The notes under the pieces: generated by a model
Told to the model about the DNA's origin: nothing
What the model saw: only the letters and a program-made list of their open reading frames with translations
The model's database searches: none
Source of the DNA: Rickettsiales bacterium
GTDB lineage: Bacteria; Pseudomonadota; Alphaproteobacteria; Rickettsiales; Deianiraeaceae
Length of the DNA: 5,379 nt
Reading direction: 5' to 3'
Assembly: GCA_947378695.1 (NCBI GenBank)
Contig: CANCKZ010000061.1
Span: 1 to 5,379, forward strand
In this document: positions 1 to 4,323 of the stretch, piece after piece
Position numbering within the stretch: the first letter of the stretch is position 1
Layout of the letters: each line of letters opens with the position of its first letter
Position numbers and translations under genes: made by a program

Positions 1-655
1 AAACAGAAAATTTGTTGGTTTGGTGGGAAATTGCGTTGAAATCGCTGGCAATTGCGTTGCCGTTTTCAAGAAATCCAACAACCATGGGCGAACCTGATGA
101 ACGAAATACGAACATTTCATCGCTGCCTTTAATTATAAAAGCAACGGCATATTTTCCGTGAAGTTTTGCGAAGATGTCAAGAATTGCCTCCTGTGGTGTG
201 TGATTTTTCAATGCACGCTCTAAATAATGGGCAATAACTTCCGTGTCAGTCGCACTTTGGAAAACATACCCTTCGCCCGCCAGTTCTTCCTTAATTTCTT
301 GGTAGTTCTCAATAATTCCGTTGTGAACAAGATAGACACTGTCAGAATAATGCGGGTGTGCGTTTTCAGATGTTGGCTTTCCGTGGGTTGCCCATCGTGT
401 GTGAGCAATCGCCATTGAGGCAACATCGCTATGTGATTTTGTGATGGAATCTTGGCAAATTGCTTCAAGGTCGGCAACTCTTCCTGATGTTTTTTTTATA
501 AGAATATCCCCATTTTGTGTGAATGCAATTCCAGCGGAATCGTAGCCTCGATATTCAAGTAAATGCAACGATTTCAGCGATAATTGAAGGGCATTTTCTA
601 TGGTATTTCCGATGGCATTACTACCTTTTAAGTTGAAACCGACAACTCCACACAT
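1..655 (-). CDS. glmS: Glutamine:fructose-6-phosphate aminotransferase, N-terminal part (partial, cut by window edge)
   Basis: GlmS makes glucosamine-6-phosphate from fructose-6-phosphate and glutamine in the cytosol, the first committed step toward UDP-GlcNAc for peptidoglycan and lipid A. The visible 218 residues are the class II glutaminase (Ntn hydrolase) domain; the two sugar-isomerase (SIS) domains lie beyond the left edge. The start is certain: MCGVVGF puts Cys2, the nucleophile after Met removal, at the N-terminus. Family blocks are LEYRGYDSAG (34-43), AHTRWATHG (84-92), NAHPH (98-102), HNGIIEN (111-117), TDTEVIAH (136-143), SGSPMVVG (187-194) and ASDFNA (203-208). There is no stop or frameshift. 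A small oddity is FRSSGSP, where relatives usually have Arg-x-Gly-Ser-Pro, so there is one extra residue after the Arg. The gene is divergent from the EF-hand gene (131-bp gap) and no Shine-Dalgarno precedes the ATG. Asparagine synthetase and PurF share this fold, but the HTRWATHG and HNGIIEN blocks point to GlmS. Confidence 0.96.
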   Translation of the reverse strand, partial: MCGVVGFNLKGSNAIGNTIENALQLSLKSLHLLEYRGYDSAGIAFTQNGDILIKKTSGRVADLEAICQDSITKSHSDVASMAIAHTRWATHGKPTSENAHPHYSDSVYLVHNGIIENYQEIKEELAGEGYVFQSATDTEVIAHYLERALKNHTPQEAILDIFAKLHGKYAVAFIIKGSDEMFVFRSSGSPMVVGFLENGNAIASDFNAISHQTNKFSV

Positions 656-710
656 GTTTTTGTAAATAAGTATTACACTGGTTGTGAAATATTTTTGTTA
701 AGTCAAGAAA

Positions 711-739
711 ATTATGGTATATAAGAAAAAGCTTGACAA
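711..739 (-). promoter_or_regulatory. Candidate sigma70-type promoter for glmS
   Basis: On the minus strand TTGTCA (739-734) and CATAAT (716-711) are separated by 17 nt, each one mismatch from the -35 and -10 consensus. Transcription would start near 704, giving a leader of about 50 nt before the glmS ATG at 655. Its -35 overlaps the -35 proposed for the divergent EF-hand gene, because TTGACAA reads as a -35 on both strands. A second minus-strand option is TTGACT (706-701), but it has no good -10 at normal spacing. This is inferred from sequence only. Confidence 0.4.
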
Positions 740-760
740 CCAACAAAATCTTGATATTCA
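733..760 (+). promoter_or_regulatory. Candidate promoter for the EF-hand gene
   Basis: A perfect TTGACA (733-738) is followed after 16 nt by TATTCA (755-760), which has a TG one base upstream (752-753) as in extended -10 promoters. Initiation would fall near 767, leaving a leader of only about 20 nt before the ATG at 787. An inverted repeat (751-767) covers the -10 and the presumed start point. The -10 match is modest (4 of 6), so the exact hexamer is uncertain. Confidence 0.45.
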
Positions 761-767
761 TTATCAA
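751..767. promoter_or_regulatory. Inverted repeat over the EF-hand gene -10, possible operator
   Basis: TTGATA (751-756) and TATCAA (762-767) form a perfect 6-bp inverted repeat around a 5-bp centre. It covers the candidate -10 of the EF-hand gene. It also fits the loose TGA-N9-TCA pattern (752-766) described for the iron regulator RirA in some alphaproteobacteria, and its right half resembles part of a Fur box. A dimeric repressor site is plausible from its position, but such a short AT-rich repeat can arise by chance and the regulator cannot be identified. Confidence 0.25.
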
Positions 768-786
768 TAACTTATAACATAAATTT

Positions 787-1146
787 ATGTCTATTTTAAA
801 AATTGCTGCAATTTGCACGCTTTTAACTTCCGTTGCGTTTGCTGGCGAACATAGTGAACACAATCGCTCTGATAAATCAGAAATGAAGAAAGCATTTGAA
901 ACAGCCTTCAAAACTGCTGATACTGAAAATAATGGTTCGCTGAATTTGACAGAATTCAAAGCATTTCACTCTGAAATGGAAAAAATGCGTGAAGCAAATA
1001 AACCATCTGATGAACAAAAATTCAAAGAAATTGACACAGACAACAGCGGAACAATTACAAAAGAGGAAATGAAAAATCACCGCAAAGAAAACAAAAAAGA
1101 CGGTGAAAAAGATGGTAAAAAAGGCGAAAAGAAAGATAAAAACTAA
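787..1146 (+). CDS. Small exported EF-hand calcium-binding protein
   Basis: This is a 119-residue protein probably exported to the periplasm or outside the cell. Residues 1-19 are a Sec signal peptide: Lys5, then a hydrophobic stretch ending AFA before Gly20, a typical signal peptidase I site. Cys10 lies inside the hydrophobic core and does not make a lipobox. Two 12-residue EF loops follow: residues 45-56 (D45, E47, N49, S51, E56, with Gly50 at position 6) and residues 83-94 (D83, D85, S87, T89, E94, with Gly88), both with the acidic residue at position 12. The second is close to canonical. The last 25 residues are almost only Lys, Glu, Asp, Gly and Asn, a highly charged flexible tail. The role is probably calcium binding or buffering; no enzyme domain is present. 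It is monocistronic, with its own terminator just downstream and no Shine-Dalgarno before the ATG. The specific function is unknown. Confidence 0.9.
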   Translation: MSILKIAAICTLLTSVAFAGEHSEHNRSDKSEMKKAFETAFKTADTENNGSLNLTEFKAFHSEMEKMREANKPSDEQKFKEIDTDNSGTITKEEMKNHRKENKKDGEKDGKKGEKKDKN

Positions 1147-1155
1147 TCGCACCCA

Positions 1156-1192
1156 CCCCCTTAAACTTTAATATTTAAGGGGGCATTTTTTT
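1156..1192 (+). terminator. Intrinsic terminator of the EF-hand gene
   Basis: A 10-bp perfect stem pairs CCCCCTTAAA (1156-1165) with TTTAAGGGGG (1174-1183) around an 8-nt loop, and a run of seven T follows at 1186-1192. It begins 10 nt after the EF-hand stop codon. For ilvD, arriving on the other strand, the same stem is met after the stop, but the nearest T-rich run is about 14 nt beyond the stem, so termination in that direction would be weak. Confidence 0.93.
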
Positions 1193-1216
1193 AAGTTTTG
1201 CAGTTTTTTTGGAAGT

Positions 1217-2872
1217 TTATTCCGTAAAAGCACCGTATCTTGCCGAAGAAACCAGTTTTGCAAATTTTGCAATTGCTCCTGTGGTAATTTCTGGTTCTTT
1301 TGGTGTGAAATTTGCACGGCGTTTTGTCTCTTCTTCTTGTGAAATTGCAACTGAAAGTTCGCTTTTTTCAGCATCAATTGTAATAATATCGCCGTCCTTC
1401 AAAAGACCAATCATTCCTCCAACATAAGCTTCCGGGGAAATATGTCCAACGCAAAGTCCACGAGTTCCCCCCGAAAACCTTCCGTCCGTTATAAGTGCAA
1501 CTCCTTCAACGCCCTGCCCGTAAAGTGCCGCTGTTGTTGAAAGCATTTCTCGCATTCCCGGGCCGCCTTTTGGTCCTTCATAGCGAATAACAATGACATC
1601 TCCCACTTGATGCTTGCGTTCTTTGACGAATTCAAAAGCGTCTTCTTCACAATCAAAAACTTTGGCAGGCCCCGTGTGGATAATCGTTTTGCAACCGGCA
1701 ATTTTTACAATTGCACCGTCTAGTGCAAGGTTTCCTTGAAGGGTGACAACACCGCCTGTTGGGTAAATTGGTTTTTGAACGGAATAAATGACATCTTGTT
1801 TTTCAGGAAGTTTGACATCAAATACCTCTTCCCCAAGTTTTTTTCCTGTTAAAGTTCCACATTCGCCGTCAATATAACCGCCGTTTATGAGTTCTTTAAT
1901 CGCAATTTTTACCCCGCCAATGTTGTATAAATCATTAGCAACATACTTACCGCCGGGTTTTAAATCGCCAATTAATGGAGTTTTCTTGAAAATTTCACCA
2001 ACGGCAAAAAGGTCAAAATCAATTCCACATTCCCTTGCCATAGCAGGCAAATGCAAGGCAGCATTCGTTGAACCACCAGTTGCAGCAACAATTGCCGCCG
2101 CATTTTGGAACGATTTCAGGGTGAGGTAGTCCCTTGGTTTAATATCTTTTTCAACGGCTTGCATCAAAATTTCGCCTGCTTTCAAAAGGTTGATATCACG
2201 CACATTGTGAAGTGCGGAAGGTGGCATGCAAAAATCAATTGGTGAAAGACCGATAGTTTCCGCAACGCACGCCATTGTGTTTGCCGTGAATTGTCCTCCG
2301 CAGGAACCTTCTCCCGGGCAGGCAACTTTTTCAAGTTCCGTCAATTCTTCAAGGGAAATTTTCCCCGCTTCATACTTCCCAACCGCTTCAAAAACATCTA
2401 CAACCGTGACATCCCTGCCTTGGAAACGCCCCGGCATAATTGAACCGCCGTAAATAAAAAGCGATGGAAGGTTAAGGCGAAGCATTGCCATCATAATTCC
2501 CGGTTCGGATTTATCACAACCGGCAAGTCCCAAAAGTGCGTCATAGCAGTGTCCTCGCATTGTAAGTTCCACTGAATCTGCGATTATTTCACGCGAAACA
2601 AGCGATGATTTCATTCCGGAATGCCCCATTGCGATGCCGTCCGTAACGGTGATTGTGCAAAATTCACGAGGTGTTCCCCCGTTGGCAAAAATTCCTTTTT
2701 TAGCAACTTCCGCCTGTCTTTTCAAGCCAATATTACAAGGTGCTGTTTCATTCCAAGAAGAAACAACCCCAACAAATGGTTGTGCAATTTGGGCTTCAGT
2801 TAAACCCATTGCGTAATAATATGAACGGTGAGGTGCCGATTTCACCCCTTTTTTTACTGTGTCTGATTTCAT
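1217..2872 (-). CDS. ilvD: Dihydroxy-acid dehydratase
   Basis: IlvD dehydrates 2,3-dihydroxy-isovalerate and 2,3-dihydroxy-3-methylvalerate to the 2-keto acids that give valine, leucine, isoleucine and pantothenate. It is cytosolic and uses an iron-sulfur cluster. At 551 residues it matches the shorter IlvD subgroup rather than the roughly 616-residue E. coli type. Cluster-ligand candidates are Cys46 (WNETAPC), Cys119 (GCDKSEPG) and Cys191 ([10 protein letters not shown]), spaced like the ligands of characterised [2Fe-2S] dehydratases. Other family marks are [10 protein letters not shown] (76-84), [10 protein letters not shown] (265-274), the [13 protein letters not shown] block (431-443) and GRFSGGTRG (464-472), whose Ser467 is the proposed catalytic base. 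The ATG overlaps the stop of the 62-residue gene as ATGA, making it the last gene of a three-gene unit. There is no Shine-Dalgarno; the ATG follows an A run, so translation may depend on coupling. The related Edd (phosphogluconate dehydratase) is longer and differs in these blocks. Confidence 0.98.
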   Translation of the reverse strand: MKSDTVKKGVKSAPHRSYYYAMGLTEAQIAQPFVGVVSSWNETAPCNIGLKRQAEVAKKGIFANGGTPREFCTITVTDGIAMGHSGMKSSLVSREIIADSVELTMRGHCYDALLGLAGCDKSEPGIMMAMLRLNLPSLFIYGGSIMPGRFQGRDVTVVDVFEAVGKYEAGKISLEELTELEKVACPGEGSCGGQFTANTMACVAETIGLSPIDFCMPPSALHNVRDINLLKAGEILMQAVEKDIKPRDYLTLKSFQNAAAIVAATGGSTNAALHLPAMARECGIDFDLFAVGEIFKKTPLIGDLKPGGKYVANDLYNIGGVKIAIKELINGGYIDGECGTLTGKKLGEEVFDVKLPEKQDVIYSVQKPIYPTGGVVTLQGNLALDGAIVKIAGCKTIIHTGPAKVFDCEEDAFEFVKERKHQVGDVIVIRYEGPKGGPGMREMLSTTAALYGQGVEGVALITDGRFSGGTRGLCVGHISPEAYVGGMIGLLKDGDIITIDAEKSELSVAISQEEETKRRANFTPKEPEITTGAIAKFAKLVSSARYGAFTE

Positions 2873-3057
2873 TTTTTTGGTTGAATAGTTGAAGTTTGAC
2901 TAGAAGTTTGATTTGATTGATTATTCTGTGATGCAGGCTGTGTTTGCTCTTTTGCTTGTTGCTCTTTTGCTTGGATGCGGGCTTGATGTGCAATTTTGAC
3001 AAATGCTACGGTTTGATTTCCCAAATATGAATTAATTTTGATGTCCATTGTTGCCAT
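2869..3057 (-). CDS. Small Gln/Asn/Ser/Thr-rich protein coupled to ilvD
   Basis: This 62-residue protein belongs to no family I recognise. Residues 1-30 are mixed, with several hydrophobic residues, and could form a short strand or helix ([21 protein letters not shown]). Residues 29-62 are low complexity, dominated by Gln, Ser, Thr and Asn and ending in PKK; they include QAKEQ twice in a row, encoded by a tandem 15-bp duplication. There is no signal peptide or membrane segment. That it is a real gene is suggested by position: its ATG starts 3 nt after the stop of the upstream membrane-protein gene and its TGA overlaps the ilvD ATG. Met4 (codon at 3048) is an alternative start. It is poor in Ile, Leu and Val, so it is not an attenuator leader peptide for branched-chain amino acids. 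The last codons form an in-phase A-AAA-AAA heptamer before the stop. Function is unknown, and chance openness in AT-rich DNA is the main alternative. Confidence 0.65.
   Translation of the reverse strand: MATMDIKINSYLGNQTVAFVKIAHQARIQAKEQQAKEQTQPASQNNQSNQTSSQTSTIQPKK
2945..2974. repeat. Tandem 15-bp duplication inside the small gene
   Basis: Two adjacent 15-bp units (2945-2959 and 2960-2974) match at the first 14 positions and differ only at the last. The period is five codons, so the reading frame is kept, and on the minus strand the repeat encodes [10 protein letters not shown]. It looks like a recent slippage duplication, and copy number may vary between strains. Confidence 0.85.
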
Positions 3058-3060
3058 ATA

Positions 3061-3489
3061 TTAAAACATTAATTGAAAAATTGATTTTATTTCATTGGTT
3101 TGTTTTATCAAAAATAAACCGTAGGTAAGGAGTAAAAATGTAATAGACACGCCAAATATAAAGCAATGCCATCCAAAATCGCTGAATTTTCTTGCTTTAA
3201 TGCCGATGTTGTCAGCGTTAACCTCATCAACATAAGCTTCGTGACCAATCTTATAGCTTGTCAGAACAAGAACAATTGATAAACCGTGAAGAAAAATTGG
3301 CACAAGCATGAAGATTGAAAATGAATAGAGTTTGAAATCAATCGCTTTATTTAGTGCAAGAAAAATAATTGTTATAACGGAAGCATTGTGAACGAACAAT
3401 TGATTGTGTAAGGTTCTTAATGTCTCCCTTTCGTTTTGAGCGACAATTTTTTGTATCTCAAAAACCTGCTCATCTGTGTATTGACTCAT
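3061..3489 (-). CDS. Membrane protein of unknown function, three predicted helices
   Basis: I do not recognise this 142-residue family. The first 30 residues are charged and probably helical and cytosolic (DEQVFEIQKIVAQNERETLRTLHNQ). Hydrophobic segments lie near 33-47, 54-78 and 107-128. The linker between segments 2 and 3 (79-106) carries Lys and Arg (SYKIGHE, IKARK), so by the positive-inside rule the N-terminus and this linker are cytosolic and the C-terminus is outside. No catalytic motif or signal peptidase site is visible. The gene is first in a tight unit with the 62-residue gene (3-nt gap) and ilvD. The spacing suggests co-expression, but nothing in the sequence shows a transport or sensing role in branched-chain amino-acid synthesis. 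The start is the only sensible Met, with no Shine-Dalgarno upstream. A generic two- or three-helix accessory or effector protein is possible but unsupported. Confidence 0.82.
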   Translation of the reverse strand: MSQYTDEQVFEIQKIVAQNERETLRTLHNQLFVHNASVITIIFLALNKAIDFKLYSFSIFMLVPIFLHGLSIVLVLTSYKIGHEAYVDEVNADNIGIKARKFSDFGWHCFIFGVSITFLLLTYGLFLIKQTNEIKSIFQLMF

Positions 3490-3535
3490 TTTCGTGAGGT
3501 ATGTTTTACAGTCAATTGCAACAAGAATTTTAAAA

Positions 3536-3541
3536 TGTCAA
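3536..3541 (-). promoter_or_regulatory. Candidate -35 element of the membrane protein-ilvD unit
   Basis: A perfect TTGACA reads on the minus strand at 3541-3536, 52 nt before the ATG at 3489. No good -10 lies 16-18 nt downstream; the nearest AT-rich hexamer is TAAAAC (3508-3503), preceded by TG, 27 nt away. This 99-bp spacer is the only place for a promoter private to the three-gene unit; otherwise it would be read through from rnd, after which I see no convincing terminator. Confidence 0.35.
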
Positions 3542-3545
3542 GCAA

Positions 3546-3577
3546 TTGCGTTGCATAAAAAATATTACACAACGCAA
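3546..3577. repeat. 8-bp inverted repeat TTGCGTTG / CAACGCAA in the rnd-membrane gene spacer
   Basis: TTGCGTTG (3546-3553) and CAACGCAA (3570-3577) are perfect inverted copies around a 16-nt AT-rich loop. The repeat sits just upstream of the TTGACA proposed as the -35 of the ilvD unit, so it could be an operator. No T run follows on the minus strand, so it does not look like an rnd terminator. Both arms are also copies of a word that recurs across the window. Confidence 0.5.
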
Positions 3578-3588
3578 AATAAAAAAAA

Positions 3589-4209
3589 CTAGTGGTGGTT
3601 CAAAATTGATGCGGAATCAAAGCCAAGAATATCGCACTTGCAAACGGTGTTAAGAACATCAAAAAAACTTTGAGCAATTTCCGCCCTGCCTTGTTCTTTC
3701 AGGCGAAGTTCCAGAATCTCTTTCATTTCGTGCAAGAAAAGGACATCGTTAGCGGCATATTTCTTCTGTTTTTCTGTAAGGTTTTTCGCTGCCCAGTAGG
3801 AAGATTGGCTTTCTTTTTCAAGCTCAACGCCAAGCAATTCTTTGCAAAGAGTCTTCAAACCGTGGTGTTCGGTGTATGTTCGAACAAGCTTTGATGCAAT
3901 TTTTGTGCAAAATAGTGGTGTAATTTGTGAGATTTTAAGGTAGTGGCAAAGAATTGCAACATCAAACCTTGCGTAGTGGAAAATTTTTGTGATTGATTGA
4001 TCCTCCAAAATTTTTTTCAAGTTTGGTGCGGAATAATCAGTGCCGTCGAATTTTACGAAATAGACATTTTGCTCGGAATCAGAAATTTGAACCAAACAAA
4101 GGCGGTCACGCACAATATTCAAGCCAAGTGCCTCGGTATCAATTGCAATTGAGCCTTCAAAGTTCATTTCAGGTGGAAGATCGTTGTGGAAAATGTTGTG
4201 CAGTTTCAT
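3589..4209 (-). CDS. rnd: Short-form ribonuclease D (3'-5' exoribonuclease, DEDDy)
   Basis: RNase D family enzymes trim RNA 3' ends, notably of tRNA and other stable RNA precursors, in the cytosol using two metal ions. This 206-residue protein is a single exonuclease domain: Exo I has Asp24 and Glu26 (IAIDTEALGL), Exo II has Asp83 (FHYARFDVAIL) and Exo III has Tyr151 and Asp155 (YAANDVLFLH), giving a complete DEDDy site. It lacks the two HRDC RNA-binding domains of the roughly 375-residue E. coli enzyme, which is normal for the short alphaproteobacterial form and is not a truncation. Middle blocks CTKIASKLVRTYTEHHGLKTL and SYWAAKNLTEKQKKYAANDV also fit that subgroup. It is flanked by spacers of 114 bp upstream and 99 bp downstream, so it is probably transcribed alone or reads into the ilvD unit. 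No Shine-Dalgarno precedes the ATG. The symbol is by family; specificity may differ from E. coli Rnd. Confidence 0.93.
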   Translation of the reverse strand: MKLHNIFHNDLPPEMNFEGSIAIDTEALGLNIVRDRLCLVQISDSEQNVYFVKFDGTDYSAPNLKKILEDQSITKIFHYARFDVAILCHYLKISQITPLFCTKIASKLVRTYTEHHGLKTLCKELLGVELEKESQSSYWAAKNLTEKQKKYAANDVLFLHEMKEILELRLKEQGRAEIAQSFFDVLNTVCKCDILGFDSASILNHH

Positions 4210-4255
4210 TGTAAGATAAAAATATTACTCAAAACCAATTCCATCAAAGATTAAT

Positions 4256-4281
4256 TGTCAAGGCGTAATTAAATCGTAATT
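4256..4281 (-). promoter_or_regulatory. Candidate -35 of rnd with a helical-turn direct repeat just upstream
   Basis: A perfect TTGACA (4261-4256, minus) lies 52 nt before the rnd ATG. No good -10 occurs at 16-18 nt; TAATAT is found at 4227-4222, 28 nt away. Directly upstream are two AATTACG copies (minus strand; 4281-4275 and 4270-4264) with an 11-bp period, close to one turn of DNA, ending two bases from the hexamer. This could be a tandem activator or repressor site. The remaining spacer up to 4323 shows no clear terminator for the tail gene. Confidence 0.3.
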
Positions 4282-4323
4282 CAAACTTGCAAAATTCCAC
4301 CGCACAAACATTTTAAGATATAA

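Noticed and set aside
220..477. Open frames on both strands within the glmS region
   Set aside because: The uninterrupted GlmS frame with all glutaminase motifs explains this DNA.
751..767. A confident Fur or RirA box
   Set aside because: Only part of the Fur consensus matches and TGA-N9-TCA is a very loose pattern; kept only as a possible operator.
656..786. A glmS ribozyme/riboswitch in the glmS leader
   Set aside because: The proposed leader is about 50 nt and the whole spacer is 131 bp shared with a divergent gene, too short for the glmS ribozyme. No matching core is visible, and the ribozyme is mainly a Gram-positive feature.
877..1152. Long open frame antisense to the EF-hand gene
   Set aside because: It is a Phe-rich mirror of Lys/Glu codons in the real gene, with no start context and no family resemblance.
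1887..2453. Plus-strand open frames inside ilvD
   Set aside because: They lie opposite conserved IlvD motifs, show no coding character of their own and have no promoter.
2869..3057. The 62-residue frame as an ilv attenuator leader peptide
   Set aside because: It has no run of Ile, Leu or Val codons and no attenuator hairpin; it runs directly into ilvD through an overlap.
3546..3577. Inverted repeat as an intrinsic terminator of rnd
   Set aside because: On the minus strand the stem is followed by TTGCTTGACA, not a T run. The T8 run just after the rnd stop has no stem before it.
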